Assembly: GCA_001998905.1 (NCBI GenBank)
Contig: MLAA01000008.1
Span: forward strand, 1-64,000
Source of the DNA: Rodentibacter caecimuris
Lineage (GTDB): Bacteria > Pseudomonadota > Gammaproteobacteria > Enterobacterales > Pasteurellaceae
Length of the DNA stretch: 64,000 nucleotides
Reading direction: 5' to 3'
Positions 20,242 to 30,460 of the stretch are shown piece by piece; position 1 is the stretch's first letter; the number at the start of each line of letters is the position of its first letter. The notes under the pieces are model-generated. The model made no database searches. It was not told the DNA's origin and saw only the letters and a list, made by a program, of their open reading frames with translations. Position numbers and translations under genes: made by a program.

Positions 20242-22008
20242 ATGAAAGGTTTGATTCCTCGTCAATTTATTGACGATTTATTGGCAAAATCTAATATTGT
20301 TGATGTTGTTAACGGGCGAGTTAAATTAAAAAAAGCAGGACAAAACTATCAAGCTTGTTGCCCTTTTCATCATGAAAAAACACCATCTTTTACAGTCAGT
20401 GAGAAAAAGCAATTTTATCATTGCTTTGGCTGTGGTGCTCACGGTAACGCAATTTCGTTTTTAATGGAATATGACAAGCTTGAATTTGTAGAAGCCATAG
20501 AAGAACTAGCTGCCTCCTTAGGCTTAGAAGTACCATACGAGCAACAAACTAATCAAGGAAATAAAAAACCGAGGGTAAATTATCAAGCTAAGCGTAATCT
20601 ATACGAATTAATGCAAGATCTTGCCGTCTTTTATCAACAGCAACTATCAGCTTATAAGGTAGCACAAGACTATTTAGTACAAAGAGGTTTATCCAAAGAA
20701 ATTATTGAACGGTTTCAAATAGGTTTTGTTCCTAATTCAATAGATACGGTATTGCGCCGATTCGGTACGAATCGTGAAATCCAACAGAAATTATTTGAGC
20801 TGGGAATGTTATCTCGTAATGAAAAGGGAAATGTTTATGATCGATTTCGACATCGAATTATGTTTCCTATTCGGGATCGACGAGGACGAACGATTGCCTT
20901 TGGCGGACGAGTCTTGAATGATGAAAAACCCAAATATCTAAACTCTCCCGAAACACTGACCTATCATAAAGGTAATGAAGTGTATGGCTTATTTGAGGCA
21001 TTACGAGCTAACGACGAACCTGATTTGCTGTTAGTTGTTGAGGGATATATGGATGTCATCGCCTTAGCACAATTTGGTGTAGATTATGCTGTAGCATCAC
21101 TAGGAACATCAACAACATCAGAACAAATTCAGCAGTTATTTCGAGTAACTGAGCAAATTGTGTGTTGCTATGACGGCGATAGAGCCGGACGTGATGCTGC
21201 ATGGCGGGCTTTAGAAAATGCCCTCCCCTATTTAGAAGACGGACGGCAATTAAAATTTGTATTTTTACCAGATGGAGAAGATCCAGACTCTTATATCCGT
21301 AAATACGGAAAAGTTCAGTTTGATAAATATGTCGCTAACGCACAATCTGTCAGTGAATTTATGTTGGCACAACTTAGCCCACGGGTAGATTTCTCTAGCA
21401 AAGAGGGTAAAAGTAAACTTGTCGCATTAGCTGTACCGCTAATTAAACAAATTCCCGGAGATATGTTACGTCTTGCCTTGCGAAATACCTTAGCTCAAAG
21501 GGTAAATATTTTGGAATCACAGTTAGAAAGTTTAATTCCGACACAACAGACGATATCTTATGTTACAGCGAAAAACAAACAAATAAAGCGAACGCCTATG
21601 AGATTAGTTATCTCGTTACTGGTCCAAAATCCTCATTTAGTCAATCGCATTTCTAAGGCGGGATTGACAGCGTTAAAACAAGAGGCTGGATACGATTTGT
21701 TGTCAAAATTAACCGCACTTTGCCAAGAACGAAGTGGCATAACAACAGGCCAAATTTTAGAACACTTTCGTGATACTGAATATAGCCAAGCACTTGAAAT
21801 ATTGAGCGGTTGGGATCATTTATTGGACGAACTGGATATCATTGAGGCATTTTCACAAAATTATCGTCGCTTAAATATTCAGGCAATTGAACGGGATATT
21901 CAAATTTTAATAGAGAAAGAGCGGTTAGCAGGACTAAATGAAGAAGAAAAAAAACTGCTTATTCATTTACTAAAAGGCAAAGAGCAACAAAAAAAACTAT
22001 TGGGATGA
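20242..22008 (+). CDS. dnaG: DNA primase
   Basis: Makes RNA primers at the replication fork. 588 residues. CHC2 zinc finger at about 40-65 (CPFHHEKTPSF ... HCFGCGAHG), DnaG catalytic core, TOPRIM motifs EGYMDVIAL and DGDRAGRDA, and a C-terminal DnaB-interaction domain. AAGGAG lies 7 bases before the ATG. One USS lies just upstream of the ribosome binding site and a second in the C-terminal domain, where it encodes LTALC. Confidence 0.98.
   Translation: MKGLIPRQFIDDLLAKSNIVDVVNGRVKLKKAGQNYQACCPFHHEKTPSFTVSEKKQFYHCFGCGAHGNAISFLMEYDKLEFVEAIEELAASLGLEVPYEQQTNQGNKKPRVNYQAKRNLYELMQDLAVFYQQQLSAYKVAQDYLVQRGLSKEIIERFQIGFVPNSIDTVLRRFGTNREIQQKLFELGMLSRNEKGNVYDRFRHRIMFPIRDRRGRTIAFGGRVLNDEKPKYLNSPETLTYHKGNEVYGLFEALRANDEPDLLLVVEGYMDVIALAQFGVDYAVASLGTSTTSEQIQQLFRVTEQIVCCYDGDRAGRDAAWRALENALPYLEDGRQLKFVFLPDGEDPDSYIRKYGKVQFDKYVANAQSVSEFMLAQLSPRVDFSSKEGKSKLVALAVPLIKQIPGDMLRLALRNTLAQRVNILESQLESLIPTQQTISYVTAKNKQIKRTPMRLVISLLVQNPHLVNRISKAGLTALKQEAGYDLLSKLTALCQERSGITTGQILEHFRDTEYSQALEILSGWDHLLDELDIIEAFSQNYRRLNIQAIERDIQILIEKERLAGLNEEEKKLLIHLLKGKEQQKKLLG
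21712..21720 (-). repeat. USS
   Basis: Exact 9-mer inside dnaG (LTALC). Confidence 0.9.
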
Positions 22009-22100
22009 TCCTCTAGTTAAACCAAATCAACAGTGGTAAAATTGCTAATTTAGAATTGAGCATATTACCTTCCACAATAACTATATAAAGCGAGTGAAAG

Positions 22101-23990
22101 ATGGAGCAAAACCAACAATCAAATGCGGAACAATATTCAGAACAAATCGAACAACTTATTGATCTAGGGCGTAATCAAGGTTATTTGACCTATGCAGAAA
22201 TTAATGATTTGTTACCCGAAGACGCAATTGATCCGGAATATTACGATAAATTATTGCAGATGTTGCAAAATGATGCGGGTATTCCGGTACTAGATGAAGC
22301 GCCTGAAAGTGATGATATGATTTTGAATGACACGATCCCCGATGAGGATGCGGTAGAAGAAGCGACGCAAATTTTATCTAATGTGGAATCAGAAATCGGG
22401 CGGACAACAGATCCCGTGCGTATGTATATGCGCGAAATGGGAACTGTTGATCTATTGACGCGTGAAGATGAAATCAGTATCGCAAAACGTATTGAAGAAG
22501 GAATCGACGAAGTTCAGGTGTCTATTTCCTCTTATCCTGAAGCAATTCAAATCTTGCTTGAACAATATGCTCGTGTAGAAGAAGGTACTTTCCGTTTAGC
22601 AGACCTAATTACCGGTTTTGTTGATCCAAATGCCGAAGTTATCGAATCGGAAGTCATCTCCGAAGACTTAGACGATGCTGAAGAATCCGAAGACAGCCCA
22701 CTCCAACTTGAAGATAATAATAATGAGAATGAGGAAGAAGAAAACGACTCAAGCTCCGATAACAGCGATTCAGATAACAGTATAGATCCGGAAGTTGCCC
22801 GTGCTAAATTCTTAGAACTAAAAATACAACACGAAAAAACCTTGGCGAGTATCGAAAAGCACGGACGAACCTCTAAACGCACAAAAACTCAAATTGATGC
22901 ATTGGCAGAGATTTTTAAACAATTCCGCCTGGTTCCGAAACAATTCGATCAACTTGTACTATCAATGAAAAATATGATTAAACGAGTTCGGGTAGAAGAA
23001 CGCAATATTCAAAAAATCCTAGTTGATATTGCCGGAATGCCAAAAGATGAATTTGAGGTTTTAATTACTTCGCAGGGAACAAATTCAGCATGGTTGGAAA
23101 AAGTATTAAATTCTTCAAAACCTTGGGCAAAACGTTTACCTAAATACGAAGAGCGTATCCGCTTAGCACTAGACAATCTGGCAAGATTTGAACAAGAATC
23201 GAATTTAAGCGTACAACAAATGCGTGAAATTTGTGATGCGGTTGCTCGAGGAGAACAAAAAGCCCGCCGAGCCAAAAAAGAGATGATTGAAGCAAACTTA
23301 CGCTTGGTGATTTCAATCGCTAAAAAATACACAAATAGAGGTCTACAGTTCCTTGATTTAATTCAAGAAGGAAATATTGGTTTAATGAAAGCCGTAGATA
23401 AATTTGAATATCGTCGAGGCTATAAATTTTCTACCTATGCAACTTGGTGGATTCGCCAAGCAATTACGCGTTCTATTGCTGACCAAGCACGCACTATTCG
23501 TATTCCAGTACATATGATTGAAACTATCAATAAACTCAATCGAATCTCGCGGCAAATGCTACAAGAAATGGGACGAGAAGCGACACCGGAAGAACTCGCA
23601 GACCGAATGGGAATGCCTGAAGAAAAAATCCGTAAAGTATTAAAAATTGCTAAAGAACCTATTTCAATGGAGACACCAATAGGTGATGACGATGATTCTC
23701 ATCTTGGTGATTTCATTGAAGACAGCACCTTAGAATTACCATTAGACTCAGCAACAGCTCAAAGTCTGAAACTGGCAACAAATGAGGTATTGGAAGGATT
23801 AACACCGCGCGAAGCAAAAGTGTTAAGAATGCGTTTCGGTATTGATATGAATACAGATCATACCCTTGAGGAAGTCGGGAAACAGTTTGACGTTACCCGT
23901 GAACGTATCCGCCAAATAGAGGCGAAAGCACTGCGTAAACTACGCCACCCAAGCCGCTCGGAAACATTAAGAAGTTTCTTAGATGAATAA
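22101..23990 (+). CDS. rpoD: RNA polymerase sigma-70 factor RpoD
   Basis: Primary sigma factor, 629 residues. Region 1.1 at the N-terminus, region 1.2 ([17 protein letters not shown]), an acidic non-conserved insert around 190-235, region 2 ([39 protein letters not shown]), region 3 and region 4 with [28 protein letters not shown]. It is the third gene of the rpsU-dnaG-rpoD locus, 92 bases after dnaG. Its terminator incorporates a USS. Confidence 0.99.
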   Translation: MEQNQQSNAEQYSEQIEQLIDLGRNQGYLTYAEINDLLPEDAIDPEYYDKLLQMLQNDAGIPVLDEAPESDDMILNDTIPDEDAVEEATQILSNVESEIGRTTDPVRMYMREMGTVDLLTREDEISIAKRIEEGIDEVQVSISSYPEAIQILLEQYARVEEGTFRLADLITGFVDPNAEVIESEVISEDLDDAEESEDSPLQLEDNNNENEEEENDSSSDNSDSDNSIDPEVARAKFLELKIQHEKTLASIEKHGRTSKRTKTQIDALAEIFKQFRLVPKQFDQLVLSMKNMIKRVRVEERNIQKILVDIAGMPKDEFEVLITSQGTNSAWLEKVLNSSKPWAKRLPKYEERIRLALDNLARFEQESNLSVQQMREICDAVARGEQKARRAKKEMIEANLRLVISIAKKYTNRGLQFLDLIQEGNIGLMKAVDKFEYRRGYKFSTYATWWIRQAITRSIADQARTIRIPVHMIETINKLNRISRQMLQEMGREATPEELADRMGMPEEKIRKVLKIAKEPISMETPIGDDDDSHLGDFIEDSTLELPLDSATAQSLKLATNEVLEGLTPREAKVLRMRFGIDMNTDHTLEEVGKQFDVTRERIRQIEAKALRKLRHPSRSETLRSFLDE

Positions 23991-24000
23991 TACCTACTAT

Positions 24001-24030
24001 GGCCGTACGAAAGTGCGGTCTATTTTTTTC
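24001..24030 (+). terminator. rpoD terminator built on a USS
   Basis: Stem GGCCGTAC / GTGCGGTC (two G-T pairs) with a GAAA tetraloop, followed by TATTTTTTTC. The 3' arm is part of the USS at 24011-24019, so the uptake sequence doubles as half of an intrinsic terminator. Confidence 0.85.
24011..24019 (+). repeat. USS in the rpoD terminator
   Basis: Exact 9-mer supplying the loop end and 3' arm of the terminator. Confidence 0.95.
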
Positions 24031-24116
24031 TTCTTTTATTGTTCGTTTTTCCAACGAAAGCACTTCAAGTTATAGACTTTAATCCCGAATTTAACTATAA
24101 TCTACCCGCTTTCTAA

Positions 24117-24193
24117 GCCCCCATAGCTCAGTTGGTCAGAGCAGTCGACTCATAATCGATTGGTCACAGGTTCAAGTCCTGTTGGGGGCACCA
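24117..24193 (+). tRNA. tRNA-Ile2 (CAU anticodon, lysidine-modified)
   Basis: A 77-nt cloverleaf with an encoded CCA. The acceptor stem is GCCCCCA / TGGGGGC, the D stem GCTC / GAGC, the anticodon loop CTCATAA (anticodon CAT) and the T loop GGTTCAAGTCC. The CAU anticodon allows Met or Ile2. The anticodon stem (TCGA / TCGA core around CTCATAA) and the variable TTGGTC match E. coli ileX rather than elongator tRNA-Met. E. coli ileX also lies near rpoD. As Ile2, it would need TilS to read AUA codons. Confidence 0.88.
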
Positions 24194-24330
24194 AAAAGCT
24201 TATCGCGCCCCTTCGCTACTCATCAAAAACACCAAACAATCCCAGTAACAACAAGACTTTTCCGCATTTTAACCTATCGTAATCCCTCGTAAGAATTCGA
24301 CCTTAATCACGTTTCTTAGTAAGCATGATT

Positions 24331-24386
24331 GTAACCACGTGCTATTATTCTTTTCCCGTGGTTACTAAAATCATCCTAATGGTTAC
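24331..24386. repeat. GGTTAC repeats upstream of the integrase relic
   Basis: GTAACCAC at 24331-24338 and its inverse GTGGTTAC at 24358-24365, plus a third copy TGGTTAC at 24380-24386, all within 56 bp just before the relic's ATG. Position and symmetry fit integrase arm-type sites or an autoregulatory operator. This is an inference. Confidence 0.45.
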
Positions 24387-24391
24387 AAAAC

Positions 24392-24668
24392 ATGCTCAGA
24401 ATTACTAAATCTTTAATGAATACGGAAGTAGAAACAGATAGGCCTAAAACCAACGAATATACCTTAACTGATAGATACAGTTTGTGTTTGTTCGCTCCAC
24501 TTACTGGCATTAAATCTTAGCGTTTTAATTATATTCAGCCACTTACTCAAAAACACACAAAAATCTCTTTAAGTACCTTTCCCCGTCTATCACTAAAACA
24601 ATAATTGAAATGCATGCCAAATATTTAAAAAAGAAAAAGAAAAAGAAAAAGAAAAAGAAAAAGAAAAA
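24392..24668 (+). pseudogene. Relic of a tRNA-targeting tyrosine recombinase (DUF4102 N-terminal part)
   Basis: From the ATG at 24392, translation gives LRITKSLMNTEVETDRPK, then NEYTLTDRYSLCL, a TAG stop (24518-24520), then RFNYIQPLTQKHTKISLST and FPRLSL. This follows the N-terminal arm-binding domain of P4-type integrases, where the pattern is ITKPLTNTEV, K-EYTLTDG-GL, WRFNY, ISLG-YP-LSL. The TAG stands exactly where the family has Trp (TGG to TAG). A second stop at 24602 can be bypassed by a frame change that continues IIEMHAKYLKKKK into the GAAAAA repeat. The catalytic domain is gone. Placement 199 bases past a tRNA 3' end is the classic site for such integrases. Confidence 0.75.
24633..24668 (+). 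repeat. Hexanucleotide repeat (GAAAAA)x6
   Basis: Six exact tandem copies, preceded by six further A. In the relic's last frame it reads as alternating AAG AAA lysine codons. It lies past the 3' end of nanM and its terminator, so an effect on nanM promoter activity is unlikely. Confidence 0.95.
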
Positions 24669-24674
24669 TATAAT

Positions 24675-24710
24675 TTCATAAAAATAAAGGCTAATCTGTA
24701 AAGATTAGCC
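24675..24710 (-). terminator. Terminator of nanM
   Basis: A perfect 9-bp stem GGCTAATCT / AGATTAGCC (24689-24710) with a 4-nt loop, followed on the minus strand by TTTATTTTTATG. Confidence 0.9.
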
Positions 24711-24732
24711 TATAAATGATTTATCGATTAAA

Positions 24733-25860
24733 TTATTCGATAGTAAGCTTTTTACCATCATAGCTCATTGTTTGCACAGTTGTTAATGCTTTACCTCCGT
24801 CAGTTTCTCCACCAATCAATAAAACCTTATTGTTATAAGAAACCGCAACACCATATCCAATACTAGTCGGTAATTCTCCAATAATTTTCCATTTCCCCTT
24901 ATTTAAGGTATAAACTTCCTTATGCCACGCTTTTGTTAGTCCTTGGTGAGCAAATAACTTTCCCTCTTTAAATTGTTTGATAGCTCCTGGGAAATTTGCA
25001 CCTCCAGTAACTAAATAATAACCATTACTATACCCTGCCATTGCTCCAGCCAAACCATCTTGAGTTTTGCCTTTCGGAGCGGGCAAATTCGGTAAGTTTT
25101 TCCACATAACGCTATTTTTAGAAAATAACCCCAGATGAGTCTCAGCAGTACGAAGACCCGGTTTAACTTCGCCATTAACAACTATCAATTGATTACCTTC
25201 AATAGTAAATGCCGCACCTGCACGACCAGAAAACGGAACTCTACCTTCATTGCGCCATTTATTCGTTGCAGGTTCATAGCTTAACAGCTCAGTTGTAAAG
25301 AAATAATCCTCTGGACGTTGATTAAAATAAGCGGCGGCTACCGCATCTTTTTTAGCTTTATCATCACCAGCAGCAGTATAATCTTGGAAATAACCATTAA
25401 AAATCGAAAGGTTAGAACCACCGATAATATAGATCTTGTCCGCTTTAGAAGCACCACTAGCACCAACCAAACCGCGCGGAGAACGCGTCGGTAGTTTCGT
25501 CCAAGCATTATCCGTCGGATTATAACTATAAACGTCATTCACTAATTGCAATTCACCTTTTTCATTTTTTTGTAAGCCACCAAAAATATATAATTTACCA
25601 TCAACAGCAGCTGCTATCGGTTGACTACGCTCTCCTCCTGGAAATGAGGCAATTTCTTGCCATTGTGCATTTGGTGTTTTCAAATCAAGTGAATAAAATT
25701 TATCGCCGCCAGTACCTAACCCAACATAAAGCGTATTACCAATAAGTGCTCCTGCCCCACTTTTAATTCCTATCGGTAAATCAGGGTAAGCCGCTTGTAC
25801 ACTAGCGCTTGCAACGATAGTAAATAATGCACTATATAAGCATATTTTTTTGAATTTCAT
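24733..25860 (-). CDS. nanM: N-acetylneuraminate epimerase (mutarotase) NanM
   Basis: Periplasmic Kelch-repeat protein that speeds conversion of alpha- to beta-sialic acid, the form bound by SiaP. 375 residues with a signal peptide ([23 protein letters not shown], then AYPDLP). The Kelch pattern of GG followed by aromatic residues recurs (YIFGGL, YIIGGS, YLVTGG, LLIGGE). It lies last in the siaP-siaT-nanM arm, as in Haemophilus influenzae, with a 137-bp gap after siaT that contains a possible hairpin. Confidence 0.94.
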   Translation of the reverse strand: MKFKKICLYSALFTIVASASVQAAYPDLPIGIKSGAGALIGNTLYVGLGTGGDKFYSLDLKTPNAQWQEIASFPGGERSQPIAAAVDGKLYIFGGLQKNEKGELQLVNDVYSYNPTDNAWTKLPTRSPRGLVGASGASKADKIYIIGGSNLSIFNGYFQDYTAAGDDKAKKDAVAAAYFNQRPEDYFFTTELLSYEPATNKWRNEGRVPFSGRAGAAFTIEGNQLIVVNGEVKPGLRTAETHLGLFSKNSVMWKNLPNLPAPKGKTQDGLAGAMAGYSNGYYLVTGGANFPGAIKQFKEGKLFAHQGLTKAWHKEVYTLNKGKWKIIGELPTSIGYGVAVSYNNKVLLIGGETDGGKALTTVQTMSYDGKKLTIE

Positions 25861-25934
25861 AATAAACCTCAGTTGTTAAGTTTAATAATTTACTATTCGA
25901 CTAACCGCATAAACATAGTCTCACTTCTCTAAAG

Positions 25935-25972
25935 AAGAGTTTGCTATCAACCATCTTTATTGCAAAACTCTT
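25935..25972 (-). other. Possible hairpin between siaT and nanM
   Basis: AAGAGTTTGC / GCAAAACTCTT pair with a single bulged base around a 17-nt loop. The T-tract beyond it on the minus strand is poor. It may partially stop transcription or shape the mRNA before nanM. Confidence 0.4.
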
Positions 25973-25997
25973 TGTCTTTTCACCGCACGACCTCCTA

Positions 25998-27845
25998 TTA
26001 AGGCATAAGTAAATTAGGGATAAACGTAATAATTTGCGGAAAAATTGTTATTAATACTAGCGTTAAAAATATTGGTACAAGGAAGGGTAATACACCCTTA
26101 GTAACCGTTGAAACCGACATATTTCCAACACGGGCAACCACAAATAATGCCATTCCCATTGGTGGCGTTAAAATACCGATCATCATATTCAACGTTGTCA
26201 TCACACCAAAGAACACTAAATCAATATTAAAGTGCATAGCAATAGGAATTAACATTGGCAGCACTAAAAATTGCAATGCAAGAGCATCAATAAACATTCC
26301 GAGGAAAAGTAATAACAAATTGATCATGACTAATACCATAAGCTGTGAGTCTGCTACAGCGACAAAAACTTGTGCAATACGCATTGCTACTTGCTCTCGG
26401 GCAATCATATCACCAAAGAAAGTAACGGCCATTACCATTAACACGGTTACACCAGTAATAGCCATTGCTTCTACACAGCCATCAAACAACATTTTTAATG
26501 TCAATTCTTTATAGACGAACATTCCAATAATCACAGAATAAAGGGCAGCGATAACGGCCGCTTCCGTCGGTGTGAATAAACCAGAGAAAATACCTCCGAT
26601 AATCAGAATCGGAGTAAGAATTGCCCAAATTGCTTTTTTAAATGCAGCACAAAGCTCTGGCATTTTCGTTTTTTTAGTTTTTGGATAACCCCTCTTTTTA
26701 GAAATATAATAGTTCATTACCATTAGCGCGATTGTTACTAAGACTCCCGGGATAAACCCTGCAACAAACAATTTAGCAATGGATTCATTGGCAATAACAC
26801 CATAAATAATCATTGCAATACTTGGCGGAACTAAGGGTCCGATAATACAAGATGCCGCAGTAATACCACCGCAGATATCATCATCATAACCTGCATCACG
26901 CATCGCTTTAATTTCAAGCTGCCCTAAACCACCAGCATCGGCTAACGCAGACCCCGACATTCCTGAAAACAATAAGCTAGCACCGATATTAACGTGCCCC
27001 ATTCCACCCGTATAATGTCCTAGTAATGCTTTAGCAAAACTAAAAATTCGCTCTGTGATACCGCCCGTATTCATAAGGATTCCAGTTAATATAAAGAAAG
27101 GTACGCTCAATAACGGGAAACTATTAAGGCTATCCACCAATTTAATCGAAGCTGCATTAGCAATATTCCAGCGAACCATTGAGAAATATAACAAGGTGGC
27201 AATAAAGAGAGACCAACCGACAGGAACACCCAAAAACATGATGACTAGCCAGATACCTAATGTAATAAATACTGCGTTAGAACCGAACTTAACATAGTTA
27301 GTAATACGGAGAACCTTATACAAATCTGGATACATAAATAAAATTACAAAAAGAATAATACCGACAATGATAAAGAACAGAGGAGAAATATAACTTTTTT
27401 GTGAATCAAAATTATCCTTTTGCGCCTGAATGAAACGAACTAACATCAATACTGAAACAATAGGTAATGAGGCATATAACCATTTTTCTGAAATACCTAA
27501 AGAAACCATTTCAAAGGATGCATCCAAAAATAATTTAATCCCAAAATGAATAAACAGAACAATGGATACAAAAATAATCAACTGGACAAAACTATTAGTT
27601 AGACGCTTGATTTTAGGTGGCATCAAATTAGTAATAAAATCAATAAAAACATGCTGTTGATTACGAATACCGATACTTATTCCTAACATCCCGACATAAA
27701 CAAACAATAAGCGGGCAAGTTCTTCACTCCAAATTAAAGGAGAACTAAATAATTGTCTAGCAAGAATTTGAGCAATTAGAATGGCAAAAATAACTAAAAA
27801 TAATACTCCGCCAATCCATTCTTCAAGTTTATTAAAAATTCTCAT
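25998..27845 (-). CDS. siaT: Sialic acid TRAP transporter, fused small and large permease subunits
   Basis: Also called SiaQM. 615 residues. Residues 1 to about 150 are the DctQ-type four-helix subunit ([15 protein letters not shown]). A linking helix follows at about 155-175, then the DctM-type large subunit (about 185-615) with [25 protein letters not shown] and GLFTPTEAA. Imports sialic acid with Na+ when loaded by SiaP. The fusion is the arrangement known from Haemophilus and Pasteurella. It is separated from siaP by a hairpin with a U-tract, which suggests lower expression of the membrane part than of the binding protein. Confidence 0.96.
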   Translation of the reverse strand: MRIFNKLEEWIGGVLFLVIFAILIAQILARQLFSSPLIWSEELARLLFVYVGMLGISIGIRNQQHVFIDFITNLMPPKIKRLTNSFVQLIIFVSIVLFIHFGIKLFLDASFEMVSLGISEKWLYASLPIVSVLMLVRFIQAQKDNFDSQKSYISPLFFIIVGIILFVILFMYPDLYKVLRITNYVKFGSNAVFITLGIWLVIMFLGVPVGWSLFIATLLYFSMVRWNIANAASIKLVDSLNSFPLLSVPFFILTGILMNTGGITERIFSFAKALLGHYTGGMGHVNIGASLLFSGMSGSALADAGGLGQLEIKAMRDAGYDDDICGGITAASCIIGPLVPPSIAMIIYGVIANESIAKLFVAGFIPGVLVTIALMVMNYYISKKRGYPKTKKTKMPELCAAFKKAIWAILTPILIIGGIFSGLFTPTEAAVIAALYSVIIGMFVYKELTLKMLFDGCVEAMAITGVTVLMVMAVTFFGDMIAREQVAMRIAQVFVAVADSQLMVLVMINLLLLFLGMFIDALALQFLVLPMLIPIAMHFNIDLVFFGVMTTLNMMIGILTPPMGMALFVVARVGNMSVSTVTKGVLPFLVPIFLTLVLITIFPQIITFIPNLLMP

Positions 27846-27867
27846 ACAACATCTCCGTCATAGGACA

Positions 27868-27901
27868 AAAAATAAGCCTTAACGCTAACCTACGTTAAGG
27901 C
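27868..27901 (-). terminator. Hairpin (partial terminator) between siaP and siaT
   Basis: A perfect 9-bp stem GCCTTAACG / CGTTAAGGC (27876-27884, 27893-27901) with an 8-nt loop, followed on the minus strand by TTATTTTTTG. It sits inside the siaP-siaT operon and is best read as a leaky terminator or an mRNA-stabilising 3' hairpin for siaP. Confidence 0.8.
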
Positions 27902-27908
27902 TTTAAAT

Positions 27909-28925
<1,017 letters not shown>

Positions 28926-28979
28926 TCAATAAAACATTGGCAACTTACTATTGCTCGTCAATACTCTAAAGCAAATAGA

Positions 28980-29098
28980 TCAGATTTTAAATATATAATG
29001 AAGTTTTATTTCAAAAATGCGACATAGATCACATTCCAAATAAATACTCCATAAAATAAATTTAAATGGTGTATTTTTTCTTTTTGGGGCGTTATAAT
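28980..29098. promoter_or_regulatory. Divergent sialic acid control region with CRP box
   Basis: A CRP-like site TGCGA-CATAGA-TCACA lies at 29018-29033 (one mismatch). On the minus strand TATATT (28990-28995) could be the siaP -10. The CRP centre would then be about 42 bases upstream of the start, class II spacing. On the plus strand TATAAT at 29093-29098 is a good -10 for the catabolic operon, with a weak -35 (TGTATT). In H. influenzae CRP and SiaR act at the corresponding intergenic region. No SiaR operator was recognised by eye. Confidence 0.7.
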
Positions 29099-29136
29099 GC
29101 CAACATTGTTTTATAAAAAGACAAAAGAGAAATGAA

Positions 29137-29745
29137 ATGCTAAGTGATCAAGCAATTTTTGAGCGCTACTTAACTAAGCGTTCAGAATTTGAAAAGCAAT
29201 CTGAAATTACATTAATCGGTCATTCTTTATTCGATATGTGGAGCGATTTACCACAGGGAATGCCTTCATTAATGGGAAAAACAACAGCAAATCTCGGTAT
29301 TTCAGGTATCAGTACAAAACAATATCTTGATGTACTTGTAAACCAACAAGCTATCCAACATGTTGGCAACGATGTTTTCTTCTTTTTGGGGGTAAATGAT
29401 ATTGCTAAAGAAAAAAATTATTCTCCAGAACAAGTTTTGATTTGGCTACAAGATATCATACGAAAGATTCGCCCTATCGCCCCTCTTAATGTTCATTATT
29501 TTTTATTAGAAGCTACGCCAATTGATGAAAGTCGGATCAAAACGGTAAGCAATGCCCAGATTATTGAATTGAATACATATTTTCGTCGCTATTGTCCAGA
29601 TGAATTACTTTTTATTGAAACGTATAAAAATTTCACTAATGAACAGGGACAACTTGCAACAGAGCTAACAACTGACGGACTACATTTTTCTGACAAAGGG
29701 TATACTGTATTAGCTCAGTTGTTACTCCCTTATTTAACTTGCTAA
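29137..29745 (+). CDS. SGNH/GDSL hydrolase in the nan operon
   Basis: A 202-residue cytoplasmic protein (no signal peptide) of the SGNH esterase fold. Block I is [10 protein letters not shown] with nucleophile Ser30, block II NLGISG, block III GVNDI with Asn87, and block [12 protein letters not shown] with Asp180 and His183. All four catalytic residues are present. It is the first gene of the catabolic arm, 19 bases before nanE. The H. influenzae nan cluster, as I recall it, lacks it. A sialate O-acetylesterase role (analogous to NanS but intracellular) is a reasonable inference; other ester substrates are possible. Confidence 0.85.
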   Translation: MLSDQAIFERYLTKRSEFEKQSEITLIGHSLFDMWSDLPQGMPSLMGKTTANLGISGISTKQYLDVLVNQQAIQHVGNDVFFFLGVNDIAKEKNYSPEQVLIWLQDIIRKIRPIAPLNVHYFLLEATPIDESRIKTVSNAQIIELNTYFRRYCPDELLFIETYKNFTNEQGQLATELTTDGLHFSDKGYTVLAQLLLPYLTC

Positions 29746-29764
29746 CTTATTATTGGAGCCAAAT

Positions 29765-30457
29765 ATGTTAAAACACGATTCCTCGTATATACTTGAGATG
29801 ATTAAAAACGGATTAATTGCTTCTTGCCAACCGGTGGATAACGGACCATTAGATTCACCTGAAATAGTAGCAGCGATGGCTAAAGCCGCTATTATTGGTG
29901 GAGCCGCCGGACTCAGAATTGAAGGAATAGATAATCTACGAGCAACAAGAAAAATAACTAATGCGCCGATCATTGGCATTGTGAAACGCGATTTACCGGA
30001 CAGTCCGATCAGAATCACTCCGTTTTTACAAGATATTGAGGCGCTCGCTAGTGCAGGAGCAGATATTATAGCCGTTGACGGTACATTACGTCCTCGTCCC
30101 ATAGATTTAGAAAGTGCAGTCAAAAAAATCAAAGAATTAGGCTGCCTTGCCATGGCGGATTGTTCTAATTTAACCGAAGGATTACATTGTCAACAACTTG
30201 GTTTTGATATTATCGGTAGCACTATGTCTGGTTATACGGGAAGTGAAATACCACAAGAACCGGACTATCAGCTAGTCAAAGATCTTAAAGCGGCAGGCTG
30301 TTGGGTTATGGCGGAAGGGCGTTATAACACACCTGAATTAGCTAAAACGGCAATTGAAATCGGTGCGGATGCAGTTACTGTCGGATCAGCATTAACAAGA
30401 TTGGAGCATATTGTGAGTTGGTTTGCCGACTCTGTAAAATCAGCCCAAAAAGGATAG
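29765..30457 (+). CDS. nanE: N-acetylmannosamine-6-phosphate 2-epimerase
   Basis: Converts ManNAc-6-P to GlcNAc-6-P, the third step after NanA and NanK. 230 residues, TIM-barrel NanE type, with [40 protein letters not shown] and [13 protein letters not shown]. Start ATG 29765 follows TTGGAG with 7-base spacing. nanK begins 3 bases after its stop, so expression is translationally coupled. Confidence 0.96.
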   Translation: MLKHDSSYILEMIKNGLIASCQPVDNGPLDSPEIVAAMAKAAIIGGAAGLRIEGIDNLRATRKITNAPIIGIVKRDLPDSPIRITPFLQDIEALASAGADIIAVDGTLRPRPIDLESAVKKIKELGCLAMADCSNLTEGLHCQQLGFDIIGSTMSGYTGSEIPQEPDYQLVKDLKAAGCWVMAEGRYNTPELAKTAIEIGADAVTVGSALTRLEHIVSWFADSVKSAQKG

Positions 30458-30460
30458 CTC

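Noticed and set aside
22547..22882. Serine-rich 111-codon frame on the minus strand
   Set aside because: Antisense shadow of the acidic insert of rpoD; the Ser runs come from reverse-complemented Glu/Asp codons.
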